From NCBI RefSeq assembly GCF_022095675.1, contig NZ_JAHYSG010000007.1:124001-188000 (forward strand): DNA of 64,000 nt, written 5' to 3'. The notes beneath the pieces are model-generated. The model saw only the letters and a program-made list of their open reading frames with translations. It ran no database searches and was not told where the DNA came from. Position 1 is the first letter of the stretch; each line of letters begins with the position of its first letter. This document shows positions 16,241 through 24,733 of this stretch, in pieces. The DNA comes from Dactylosporangium sp. AC04546 (GTDB lineage: Bacteria; Actinomycetota; Actinomycetes; Mycobacteriales; Micromonosporaceae). The position numbers and the translations under genes are program-made.

Positions 16241-16280
16241 ACGGATGTCCCGCGCGGGGCGCGTCGCTAGCGTCGGCGGC

Positions 16281-16709
16281 ATGGGGGAGTTGTCGCTGCG
16301 CCGGACGGTCTCGTCGGCGCTCGGGGTGGCCGGCCTGACGGCGCTGTGGATCGCCGGGGTGGTCGCGCTGGCGCTGGCCGCGTTCTTCCGCATGCTGGAC
16401 TCGGCGGACCCGGTCCAGCCGGGGGAGCAGGCGGTGCACGACCCCGGCCCCGGGGTGCTGGAGCTGGTCCTGGCCGCGGTCCTGGTCGGCGGGCCGCTGC
16501 TCATCGCGGCGCTGGCCCGCTGGTGGCGCGCGCCGGGCGTCCCGCGGGCGTACGTGGTCGTCGCCGTGGTCGCCGCCCTGCCGGCCCTGCTGGTCGGGGT
16601 GATGGGCTGGCGGGACCTGCGCCCGGAGCCGCTGGAAGCCCCGCCGCCGCCTCCTTCGTCGCGCTGTGCCGAACACAGCGGCGGCGCGAACACCTGCCCC
16701 GGCGGCTGA
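16281..16709 (+). CDS. small integral membrane protein, unknown function
   Basis: A 142-residue protein with three likely membrane segments (about residues 12-34, 60-78 and 90-110) and a short Pro-rich, two-Cys tail. No family recognised. The ATG follows TAGCGT by seven bases (16268-16273), so the gene is probably leaderless, and it ends in front of a long hairpin shared with the convergent GH3 gene. Codon use is normal for the window. Nothing around it suggests a function. Confidence 0.65.
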   Translation: MGELSLRRTVSSALGVAGLTALWIAGVVALALAAFFRMLDSADPVQPGEQAVHDPGPGVLELVLAAVLVGGPLLIAALARWWRAPGVPRAYVVVAVVAALPALLVGVMGWRDLRPEPLEAPPPPPSSRCAEHSGGANTCPGG

Positions 16710-16712
16710 CGG

Positions 16713-16778
16713 CCCGTTCTGACGTCGGTCGATCTACCCGCCGGCAGGCGAGGGTGGATCGACCGACGTCAGAACGGG
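16713..16778. terminator. bidirectional hairpin terminator with 27-bp arms
   Basis: Arms 16713-16739 and 16752-16778 pair over 27 positions with a single G-T mismatch and a 12-base loop. It lies between the convergent small membrane gene and the GH3 gene, and the GH3 stop codon (16734-16736) is inside the left arm. It is the longest hairpin I found in the window. Confidence 0.8.
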
Positions 16779-19028
16779 GCCGGTGAGCTCCAGCGTGCAC
16801 GCCGACGGGCCGGCGGTGAACGTGTAGGACCCGGGCGGGGTCACGAAGCCGTCGCCCGACCAGTAGGCGAGCGCCGCTTCCGGGACGTCGAGGACCACCG
16901 TCGCCGACTCGCCCGGGGCCAGGGAGATCCGCTCGAAGCCGGCCAGGCGGCGGGCCGGGGACGGGACCGGCCACGCGTGCGGGGTGACGTAGAGCTGGAC
17001 GACCTCGTCGCCGGCCCGGTCGCCGGTGTTCGTCACGGTGACGCGGGCGACGAGGCCGTCGACGGAGAGCGGCCCGTAGGCGAACGTCGTGTAGGACAGG
17101 CCGTGGCCGAAGGGGTACAGCGGCTCGCCCCGGAAGTACTGGTACGTCCAGCCGGAGCCGATGACGTCGTAGTCGGTCGGCTCGGGCAGGGCGGTGTCCC
17201 CGCGGTACCACGTCTGGGGCAGGCGGCCGGCCGGGCTGAAGTCGCCGAGGAGGGCGCCGGCCACGGCCGATCCCAGCTCCTGGCCCGCGTGGGAGGTCCA
17301 CAGGATGGCCGGGACGTGGTCCTGGGCCCAGTCGATCGCGTACGGGTAGCTCGACACCAGGACCAGCACCACCGCCGGGTTGGCCGCGCAGACCGCCCGC
17401 AGCAGCGCCTCCTGCGCCGGCGGGAGGGACAGGCCGTCGCGGTCGACGGTCTCGCGGCCGTTGATGTGCGGGTCGTTGCCGAGGACCACGACCACCCGGT
17501 CGGCGTCGCGGGCGGCCGCCACCGCCGTCTCGATGCCGGAGGACACCGGCTCGACAGCGAACCGGGCCGCGTCCGACAGGTGCTCCGCGGAGGCGGTCAG
17601 CGTGGCCGTCACGAAGCGGCCCAGCGCGTTCGAGCGCAGGGTGAAGCCGCCCTCGACCGGGTGCAGCTCCCACAGCTCGCGCACCTCCCAGCCGTCCGGC
17701 GTCGGCGCGTCGAGGGACAGTACGCCCGCCTCGTCGGCGGTGAGGTAGCCGGTCGTTGCGCGGAACGTGTGCACCGGCACCGGGCACTGCACGCTGGTGC
17801 CCCAGTCCTGGTGGGCCAGCACGGCGCCGCCCAAGGAGCCAGAAGAGCCGGGCAGCGTGAGCCGGACCCGGTCCAGGCCGTCGGTCGCGGTCACCCGGTC
17901 GGCGCCGAGGCGGGCCCGCAGGCCGTCGGCGACGGTGATCGCGTAGGGGAGGCTCCCGCTGTACCAGTCGCGCAGCACCCGGTCGCCGAGGTGCCCGATG
18001 ACGGCGACCCGGCCGGGCGGCGGGAGCGGCAGCGCGTCCGGGGAGTTCTTCAGCAGCACGATCCCCTCCCGGGCGGCCCGGGCGGCGAGCCGGCCGTGCT
18101 CGGCGCACGCGATGACCTCACGGCGCGTCCCGGCATAGGGGTTTGTCGATGACGAGAACTCGCCGGTGCGGGCGCGCATCGCGAGGAGGCGGCCGACCGC
18201 CGCGTCGACGTCCGCGAGCGTGATCAGGCCGCGGTCGAGGGCCTCCGTGAAGGCGGCGACGGTCGGCCCGCCGTCGGGGCCGTTGTCGGTGTAGCTGTCG
18301 ACGCCGGCCAGCAGGGCCGCGGCGTGTCCCTCGGCGGCGGTGGCGAACTGGGCCCGCAGGTTGCTCGGCGCATAGGCGTCGGAGCAGACCACGACGTCCG
18401 GCGCCGCCGAGCGCAGCAGGGCCAGCAGCGGGTGCATGTGGTTCGGCACGCCGTTGACCAGGTTGTACCCCGGCATCACGCCCGCGACCACACCCGCCCG
18501 CAGCGGCCCGAGGAACGCCGGCAGCTCGTACTCGTGCAGCACCCGCTCGGGCACGGCGATGTCGGCCCGGTCGCGCAGCGTCTCGACGTTGTACGCCAGG
18601 AAGTGCTTGAGCACCGGCGTGGTCCGCCAGACCGACGGGTGCTCGCCGCGCAGGCCGGTGCAGTACGCGATCGCCAGCTGCGCGGTGGCGAACGGGTCCT
18701 CGCTGTAGCCCTCCTCGTTGCGGCCCCAGCGCGGGTCGCGCAGCAGGTTGACGACGGGCGCCCAGACGTTCAGCGACGCGTCGGCGTCGGTGTCGTGGTG
18801 GAACGCCCGCACCTCGGTGCCGACGGCCGCGCCGACCTCGCGCAGCAGGTCCCGGTCCCAGCTGGCGCCGAGCCCGACGGCCTGCGGGAACACGGTCGCC
18901 GGGCCGAGCCAGGCGACGCCGTGCAGCGCCTCGCAGCCGGTGTGGAAGGCGGCCAGCCCGAGCCGGGGCACGGCGGGCTGGGCCTGGTGCAGCAGGGCCA
19001 GCTTCTCGCCCAGGGTGAGGTCGAACAC
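16734..19028 (-). CDS. GH3 family beta-glycosidase
   Basis: A 764-residue intracellular glycoside hydrolase. The GH3 barrel carries KHF (141-143) and the nucleophile Asp217 in VVVCSDAYAP; a second alpha/beta domain follows (REGIVLLKNSPDALPLP). An inserted beta-rich stretch (WELHPVEGGFTLRSNALGRF) looks like a fascin- or trefoil-type module, and a FnIII-like domain ends the protein (GDEVVQLYVTP). The GTG start at 19028 was chosen because AAGGAT lies six bases upstream and the LacI-type palindrome at 19041-19054 would otherwise be coding. No signal peptide. It probably trims oligosaccharides imported by the divergent ABC system; exact sugar unknown. Confidence 0.88.
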   Translation of the reverse strand: MFDLTLGEKLALLHQAQPAVPRLGLAAFHTGCEALHGVAWLGPATVFPQAVGLGASWDRDLLREVGAAVGTEVRAFHHDTDADASLNVWAPVVNLLRDPRWGRNEEGYSEDPFATAQLAIAYCTGLRGEHPSVWRTTPVLKHFLAYNVETLRDRADIAVPERVLHEYELPAFLGPLRAGVVAGVMPGYNLVNGVPNHMHPLLALLRSAAPDVVVCSDAYAPSNLRAQFATAAEGHAAALLAGVDSYTDNGPDGGPTVAAFTEALDRGLITLADVDAAVGRLLAMRARTGEFSSSTNPYAGTRREVIACAEHGRLAARAAREGIVLLKNSPDALPLPPPGRVAVIGHLGDRVLRDWYSGSLPYAITVADGLRARLGADRVTATDGLDRVRLTLPGSSGSLGGAVLAHQDWGTSVQCPVPVHTFRATTGYLTADEAGVLSLDAPTPDGWEVRELWELHPVEGGFTLRSNALGRFVTATLTASAEHLSDAARFAVEPVSSGIETAVAAARDADRVVVVLGNDPHINGRETVDRDGLSLPPAQEALLRAVCAANPAVVLVLVSSYPYAIDWAQDHVPAILWTSHAGQELGSAVAGALLGDFSPAGRLPQTWYRGDTALPEPTDYDVIGSGWTYQYFRGEPLYPFGHGLSYTTFAYGPLSVDGLVARVTVTNTGDRAGDEVVQLYVTPHAWPVPSPARRLAGFERISLAPGESATVVLDVPEAALAYWSGDGFVTPPGSYTFTAGPSACTLELTGPVLTSVDPPSPAGG

Positions 19029-19040
19029 CGCCGCATCCTT

Positions 19041-19054
19041 TCGAAGCGCTTCGA
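19041..19054. promoter_or_regulatory. LacI-type operator TCGAAGCGCTTCGA, copy 1
   Basis: A perfect 14-bp palindrome 12 bp upstream of the GH3 start and next to its ribosome site, so binding would block GH3 expression. It is identical to the copy at 19189-19202. Confidence 0.75.
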
Positions 19055-19188
19055 CAATGCCGTGATGATCGGGGTCCGGACGCCCGCTGTCAAACCCGGC
19101 GAAAGTTTCATCCCGGATCCCGGGGTCATCCGCGTGCATCGACGGCCGTCCTTGTCGAGGTATCGAAACATGTCCTACTGTCCCTGCC

Positions 19189-19202
19189 TCGAAGCGCTTC
19201 GA
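19189..19202. promoter_or_regulatory. LacI-type operator TCGAAGCGCTTCGA, copy 2
   Basis: The same 14-bp palindrome, 43 bp before the start of the sugar-binding lipoprotein gene. Centre-to-centre distance to copy 1 is 148 bp, allowing looping over the divergent promoter region. The cognate repressor is not next to the locus. Confidence 0.75.
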
Positions 19203-19245
19203 CACCCCACCTCCGCATCGCACACACCCGAAGGGTGGTACCACC

Positions 19246-20925
19246 ATGGGAAGCCACCGGCTCAGCCGCCGGGGCCTGCTCGCCTCGCTCGGCGTCATCG
19301 CCGCCACGCCGTTGCTCGACGCGTGCGGCAGCCCCAAGGAGAACAACCCCGGCACGACCAGCCAGACCGACCTGTCGAAGGTGCTGCCCGCGTTCGCGCC
19401 CGCCACCGCGGTCAAGCCCGACATCGCGTCGGTGACCGGCGCGGCCGGCGGCGTCACCGACCCGACCTTCCTGTCCTACCCGGCCAACCCGCCGAAGACG
19501 GTCACCGGCCCGGTCGGCTCCGGCGGTACCTACGTGACGATGACCCCGCTGTGGGGCGCGATCCCGCCGTCGAGCGGCAACGCCTACTACGACGCGGTCA
19601 ACAAGGAGCTGGGCTCGACCGTCAAGATCCAGCCCGCCGACGGCAACACCTACGGCGACCTGCTCGCGCCGCTGTTCGCCTCGGACAAGCTGCCCGACTG
19701 GATCGACATCCCGAGCTGGAACATCGGCAAGCTCAGCTTCGGCGAGGCGGTCCGCACCAAGTTCGCCGACCTCACGCCCTACCTGTCCGGCGACAACGTC
19801 AAGCAGTACCCCAACCTCGCCGCGATCCCGACCAACGCCTGGGCCTCCGGGGTGTGGAACGGCAAGCTCTACGGCCTGCCGATCTACTCGTCGGGCGCGG
19901 TCATCGCCGGCGCCTACTTCTACCGCAAGGACCTCTTCGACAAGGCCGGCGTCTCGGCCGACATCAAGAGCGTCGCCGACCTGGAGGCCGTCGGCAAGGC
20001 GCTCACCAACGCCGCGGCCGGCCAGTGGGCGTTCGACGACCTGTTCGGCGACGACGGGGGCTACATCAACCAGCTCTACGGGTTCCCGTCCGGGAACTAC
20101 CCGTGGACGGAGCGCGACGGCAAGCTGGTGCACCGCTACGAGACCGACGGCATCGTCGAGGCGCTGAACTGGCACGCGAAGATGGTCAAGGCGGGCTACC
20201 TGCACCCCGACGCGGTCGCCAACAACAGCCAGAACGCCAAGCAGCGGTTCTGGAGCGGCAAGGTCGCGGTCTGCACCGACGGCACCGGCGCCTGGAACGG
20301 CGACGACACCAAGTCCGGCGCCGCGGCCAACCCGAGCTACAACCGCCAGGCGTTCAAGATCTTCAGCGCGACCGGCGGGCAGCCGACGGTGGAGATCGGC
20401 AACGGCGCGGGCATGTACAGCTACCTCAACAAGAAGCTCAGCGACAAGCAGATCAAGGAGCTGCTGTCGATCGCCAACTACCTGGCCGCGCCCTACGGCT
20501 CGGCGGAGTGGCTGACGGTCAACTTCGGCGTCTCCGGCAAGCACTACACCATGACCGACGGCAACCCGCTGCTGACCGAGCTGGGCAGCAAGGAGATCGC
20601 CACCTCCTACCAGTTCCTCGCGAGCCCGCTCTCGCCGACCACGGTGAAGTCCGGCAACGCCCAGGTCACCAAGGACTACGCGGCCTGGCAGGCCGACATG
20701 GTGAAGTACCTCAAGAAGCCGATGTTCTACGGCATGAACGTCTCCGAGCCGGCCCAGTTCGGCTCGCTCACCCAGCCGATGAAGGACACGATCACCGACG
20801 TGAAGCTGGGCCGCAAGCCGATCTCGGCGTGGACCGAGGCGGTCGCGAACTGGCGCCGGCAGGGCGGCGACGACCTGCGCAAGTTCTACGAGGACATCCG
20901 GACGAAGTTCGGCACCGGCCAGTGA
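19246..20925 (+). CDS. sugar ABC transporter substrate-binding lipoprotein
   Basis: A 559-residue lipoprotein with a twin-arginine signal (SRRGLLASLG) and lipobox (LLDAC, lipidated Cys27). The long solute-binding fold, with two aromatic-rich lobes (YRKDLFDKAG, WTERDGKLVHRYETDG), fits the large oligosaccharide-binding proteins that pair with LplB/YtcP-type permeases. It is first in an operon with two permeases, GH42 and GH95, divergent from GH3, and has operator copy 2 just upstream. The ligand is presumably a galactose- and fucose-bearing plant oligosaccharide, judged from the enzymes alone. Confidence 0.87.
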   Translation: MGSHRLSRRGLLASLGVIAATPLLDACGSPKENNPGTTSQTDLSKVLPAFAPATAVKPDIASVTGAAGGVTDPTFLSYPANPPKTVTGPVGSGGTYVTMTPLWGAIPPSSGNAYYDAVNKELGSTVKIQPADGNTYGDLLAPLFASDKLPDWIDIPSWNIGKLSFGEAVRTKFADLTPYLSGDNVKQYPNLAAIPTNAWASGVWNGKLYGLPIYSSGAVIAGAYFYRKDLFDKAGVSADIKSVADLEAVGKALTNAAAGQWAFDDLFGDDGGYINQLYGFPSGNYPWTERDGKLVHRYETDGIVEALNWHAKMVKAGYLHPDAVANNSQNAKQRFWSGKVAVCTDGTGAWNGDDTKSGAAANPSYNRQAFKIFSATGGQPTVEIGNGAGMYSYLNKKLSDKQIKELLSIANYLAAPYGSAEWLTVNFGVSGKHYTMTDGNPLLTELGSKEIATSYQFLASPLSPTTVKSGNAQVTKDYAAWQADMVKYLKKPMFYGMNVSEPAQFGSLTQPMKDTITDVKLGRKPISAWTEAVANWRRQGGDDLRKFYEDIRTKFGTGQ

Positions 20926-20932
20926 GGACGCG

Positions 20933-21913
20933 GTGACCGCGACGACATCAGCAAGCCCGGCTGCGGACCGGACCGTGGACGCAGCCGGGCCGGCACCGAA
21001 GCGGGAGCGGCGCTGGCGCATCCGGCTGCGCCGCGACCGTTCGCTGCTCGTCATGACGGTGCCGGCGGTCGTGCTGCTGGCCGTGTTCGCCTACGCGCCG
21101 ATGCTCGGGCTGGTCACCGCCTTCCAGAGCTACGACATCTACTCGGGCTTCTGGTACAGCCCGCTCGTCGGTGTGAAGAACTTCGAGCGGCTGTTCCAGG
21201 ACCCGATCTTCTGGCACGCGCTGGAGAACACGCTCGTCATCAGCGCGGTACAGCTGGTGCTGTACTTCCCGGTGCCGATCGCGCTGGCCCTGCTGTTCAA
21301 CGAGGTGGCCAGCGGGCGCGTGCGCGCGTTCGTGCAGGCGGTGGTGTACCTGCCGCACTTCTTCTCGTGGGTGCTGGTCGTCACCGTGTTCCAGGAGATG
21401 CTCGGCGGCGCCGGGGCGCTCAACACGCTCCTGCGCCGGCACGGGTACGAGACCTGGGACATCATGACGAACCCGGAGGCCTTCAAGTTCCTCGTCACCG
21501 CCCAGGCGGTCTGGAAGGAGGCCGGCTGGGGCGTCATCGTGTTCCTGGCCGCGCTCGCCGCCATCGACCAGAGCCTCTACGAGGCGGCCGCGGCCGACGG
21601 CGCCGGCCGGTGGCGGCGGCTGTGGCACGTGACGCTGCCCGGCATGCGCGGCGTCATCGTGCTCATGCTCGTGCTGCGCCTCGGCAACGCGCTCACCGTC
21701 GGCTTCGAGCAGATGCTCGTCCAGCGGCAGGCGGTCGGGCGTGACGCCTCCGAGGTGCTCGACACGTTCGCCTACTACTACGGCGTCGTCAACAACAACT
21801 TCAGTTACGGCGCCGCCGCCGGGCTGTTCAAGGGCGTCCTGTCACTGCTGCTGGTGCTGGCCGCGAACAAGCTGGCGCACGCCTTCGGCGAGGACGGGTT
21901 GTACCGCAGATGA
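20933..21913 (+). CDS. sugar ABC transporter permease (LplB/UgpA type)
   Basis: A 326-residue inner-membrane protein with six predicted helices and the EAA loop (YEAAAADGAGRWRRLWHVTLP) that contacts the ATPase. The N terminus is long and basic. Its GTG start lies 7 bp after the binding-protein stop with GAGGA ahead, and its stop overlaps the next permease by 4 bp. No ATPase gene is in the operon; as in related actinomycete sugar systems, a shared MsiK-type ATPase encoded elsewhere is likely. Confidence 0.87.
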   Translation: MTATTSASPAADRTVDAAGPAPKRERRWRIRLRRDRSLLVMTVPAVVLLAVFAYAPMLGLVTAFQSYDIYSGFWYSPLVGVKNFERLFQDPIFWHALENTLVISAVQLVLYFPVPIALALLFNEVASGRVRAFVQAVVYLPHFFSWVLVVTVFQEMLGGAGALNTLLRRHGYETWDIMTNPEAFKFLVTAQAVWKEAGWGVIVFLAALAAIDQSLYEAAAADGAGRWRRLWHVTLPGMRGVIVLMLVLRLGNALTVGFEQMLVQRQAVGRDASEVLDTFAYYYGVVNNNFSYGAAAGLFKGVLSLLLVLAANKLAHAFGEDGLYRR

Positions 21914-22839
21914 GCGTCAACGTGCAGGCGCGCCGGCGCCACCAGGGGCCCGTGTGGGAGGAGCCGCCCGGGCCGGCGGCCAAGGCCGGCAAGGGCATCG
22001 TCCTGGTGCTCGTCGTCGCGGTGATCCTGGTGCCGCTGTACTCGATCGTGCTGACCAGCTTCTCCAACCAGGCCGCGATCAACGAGGCCGGCGGGCTGGT
22101 CACCGTGCCGAAGGGCCTGACCCTGGAGGCCTACCGGCAGATCTTCACCAACCAGCTCGTCACCCACTCGCTGCTGGTCAGCCTGGTGATCACCGTCGTC
22201 GGCACCGTCCTGTCGATGGTGGTGAGCGTGCTGTGCGCCTACGGGCTGTCGCGCCGCGGCTCGTTCGCGCACCGCTCGATCCTGATGTTCCTCGTCGTGA
22301 CGATGTTCTTCAGCGGCGGGCTGATCCCGTCGTTCCTCGTCGTCACCGCCCTCGGCGGCTACGGGCAGTACTGGACGATGATCCTGCCGCTCGCGGTGTC
22401 GGTGTTCAACATCCTGGTGCTGCGGGCGTTCTTCAGCAGTACCGCACCCGAGCTCATCGACGCGGCCCGCATCGACGGCGCCGGGGAGTGGCGCACCCTG
22501 TGGTCGGTCGTCATGCCGACCTCGCGGCCCGTCCTCGCCGTGATCACGCTGTTCTACGCGGTCGGCTACTGGAACTCCTTCTTCAACGCCCTGCTGTACC
22601 TGCCGGACAACGGCAAGTGGCCGCTGCAGATGATCCTCTACACCTACACGCTGCAGGGCAGCGCGATGCCGGGCACCGGCACCACCGGCACCGGCCAGTA
22701 CGCCGGCCACCAGCAGATCGCCCACCTCTCGCTGCAGATGGCGGTCGTGACGCTGACCCTGATCCCGATCGTGCTGGCCTACCCGTTCGTCCAGCGGCAC
22801 TTCACCAAGGGCATGCTGACCGGCGCCATCAAGGGCTGA
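21910..22839 (+). CDS. sugar ABC transporter permease (LplC/YtcP type)
   Basis: A 309-residue permease with six predicted membrane helices and the EAA motif (ELIDAARIDGAGEWRTLWSVVMP). The ATG overlaps the stop of the first permease (ATGA), so the two subunits are made in step and form a heterodimer. The C-terminal FVQRHFTKGMLTGAIKG is the typical end of this permease group. It is followed within 5 bp by the GH42 gene. Confidence 0.87.
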   Translation: MSVNVQARRRHQGPVWEEPPGPAAKAGKGIVLVLVVAVILVPLYSIVLTSFSNQAAINEAGGLVTVPKGLTLEAYRQIFTNQLVTHSLLVSLVITVVGTVLSMVVSVLCAYGLSRRGSFAHRSILMFLVVTMFFSGGLIPSFLVVTALGGYGQYWTMILPLAVSVFNILVLRAFFSSTAPELIDAARIDGAGEWRTLWSVVMPTSRPVLAVITLFYAVGYWNSFFNALLYLPDNGKWPLQMILYTYTLQGSAMPGTGTTGTGQYAGHQQIAHLSLQMAVVTLTLIPIVLAYPFVQRHFTKGMLTGAIKG

Positions 22840-22843
22840 GCCG

Positions 22844-24733
22844 GTGCCCGCACTGGACGACGCGACCCGCGGGCGGCTGCTGTTCGGGGGCGACTACAAC
22901 CCCGAGCAGTGGCCCGCGTCCGTGTGGGACGACGATGTACGGCTGATGCGCGCGGCCGGCGTCAACCTGGTCACCGTCGGCGTCTTCGCCTGGGCGGCCC
23001 TGCAGCCCGACCCCGGCCGGTTCACCTTCGAATGGCTCGACGACGTGCTCGACCGGCTGCACGCCGGCGGGATCGGGGTGGCCCTCGCGACGCCCACCGC
23101 GTCGCCGCCGCCGTGGCTCGGGCACCGGCACCCCGACACCCTGCCGCAGGGGCCCGACGGCGTGCGCCGCCTCTACGGCTCCCGCAACCAGTACTGCCCG
23201 TGCGCGCCGGCCTACCGGCGGGCCGCGCTCGTCGTCACCGAGGCGCTCGCCGCCCGCTACGCCCGGCACCCGGCGCTGCGGATGTGGCACATCGGCAACG
23301 AGTACGGCACCGCCTGCCACTGCGAGCACTGCGCGCGGCGGTTCCGCGGCTGGCTGGCCCGCCGCCACGGCGACCTCGACGGGCTCAACGCCGCCTGGGG
23401 GACGGCCGTGTGGTCGCAGCGCTACGGGTCGTGGGAGGAGGTGCTGCCGCCGCGGCGCATGCAGTACATCGGGAACCCCACCCAGGAGCTGGACTATCAG
23501 CGCTTCGTCTCGGACGCCCTCCTGGAGTGCTTCACCGCCGAGCGCGACGCCGTCCGCGCCGCGAACCCCGCCGTGCCGGTGACGACGAACTTCATGGATT
23601 TCTACCGGCACACCGACGGCTGGCGCTGGGCCGCCGAGGAGGACTTCGTGTCGCTGGACACCTATCCGGACCCGAACGACCCGGACGCCGCGCTGCGCGG
23701 TGCCATGTCGCAGGACCTCATGCGCTCGCTCGGCGGCGGGCGGCCCTGGCTGCTCATGGAGCAGTCGCCGGGCGCGGCGAGCTGGCGGCCGGTCGCCACG
23801 CCGAAGCGGCCCGGGCTGAACCGGCTGTGGTCGATGCAGGCCGTCGCCCGGGGCGCTGACGGCGTGCTGCACTTCCAGTGGCGCGCCTCGCGGCAGGGCG
23901 CCGAGCGGGCGCACGGCGCGATGGTCCCGCACGCGGGGCCGGACTCGCGGGTGTTCCGGGAGATCTGCGAGCTTGGATCTTCGCTGGCGGCGCTCGACGG
24001 GGTCGCCGGGACATCGGTGCGAGCCGATGTGGGGATCGTGCTGGACTGGGACTCGTGGCGGGCGGTCGAGCTGCCGCACCAGCCCCTGGACGGGTTCTCG
24101 TACGTCGACCGGCTCACGGAGTACTACGCGCCGCTGTGGCGGGACAACGTGACGTGCGACTTCGTGCGGGCCGGCGCCGACCTGTCGGGCTACCGCCTCG
24201 TCCTGGTGCCGAATCTCTACCAGGTCACGCCGGCCGCCCTGCGCGGCCTGCGCAGCTACGCGGACGGCGGCGGCACCCTTGTCATGGGCCCGTTCAGCGG
24301 GGTCGCCGACCCGGAGGAGCGGGTGTTCACCGGCGGCTGGCCGGCCGGGCTCATGGACCTGTTCGGGGTCCGGGTCGAGGAGCACTGGCCCCTCGCCGCA
24401 GCGCTGCCGGTCTCCGGCGAGTTCGGGGACTTCGCCGCTGCCGGGTTCGCGGAGTGGGCGTCGTCGCGGGGGGCCGCCGTGGTGGCGACCGCCCGGGGCG
24501 GGCCGCTCGACGGGCGGCCGATGGTCCTGCGCCACGGGCGGGCCTGGTACGTGGCCACGCTGCCGTCGGCGCCGGCGATGCGGCGGCTGCTGCGGCGCGT
24601 GTGCGCCGAGGCCGGCGTGCGGCCCGTGCTGCCCGATCTGCCGCCCGGGGTGGAGGCCGTGCGCCGCGGCGACCGGGTGTTCCTGCTCGACCACGACTCC
24701 CTGGCGGTGTCCGTTGTCGCGGCACCGCATTGA
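22844..24733 (+). CDS. GH42 beta-galactosidase
   Basis: A 629-residue GH42 enzyme that releases terminal beta-galactose from oligosaccharides. GGDYNPEQWP opens the barrel; the acid/base is Glu153 in HIGNEYG and the nucleophile is Glu307 in LLMEQSPG. Cys118, Cys158, Cys160 and Cys163 make the usual zinc site. The trimerisation and C-terminal beta domains follow from about residue 380. There is no signal peptide, so it acts on imported sugars. The GTG start is 4 bp after the permease stop, and the 3' end overlaps the GH95 gene. Confidence 0.9.
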   Translation: MPALDDATRGRLLFGGDYNPEQWPASVWDDDVRLMRAAGVNLVTVGVFAWAALQPDPGRFTFEWLDDVLDRLHAGGIGVALATPTASPPPWLGHRHPDTLPQGPDGVRRLYGSRNQYCPCAPAYRRAALVVTEALAARYARHPALRMWHIGNEYGTACHCEHCARRFRGWLARRHGDLDGLNAAWGTAVWSQRYGSWEEVLPPRRMQYIGNPTQELDYQRFVSDALLECFTAERDAVRAANPAVPVTTNFMDFYRHTDGWRWAAEEDFVSLDTYPDPNDPDAALRGAMSQDLMRSLGGGRPWLLMEQSPGAASWRPVATPKRPGLNRLWSMQAVARGADGVLHFQWRASRQGAERAHGAMVPHAGPDSRVFREICELGSSLAALDGVAGTSVRADVGIVLDWDSWRAVELPHQPLDGFSYVDRLTEYYAPLWRDNVTCDFVRAGADLSGYRLVLVPNLYQVTPAALRGLRSYADGGGTLVMGPFSGVADPEERVFTGGWPAGLMDLFGVRVEEHWPLAAALPVSGEFGDFAAAGFAEWASSRGAAVVATARGGPLDGRPMVLRHGRAWYVATLPSAPAMRRLLRRVCAEAGVRPVLPDLPPGVEAVRRGDRVFLLDHDSLAVSVVAAPH

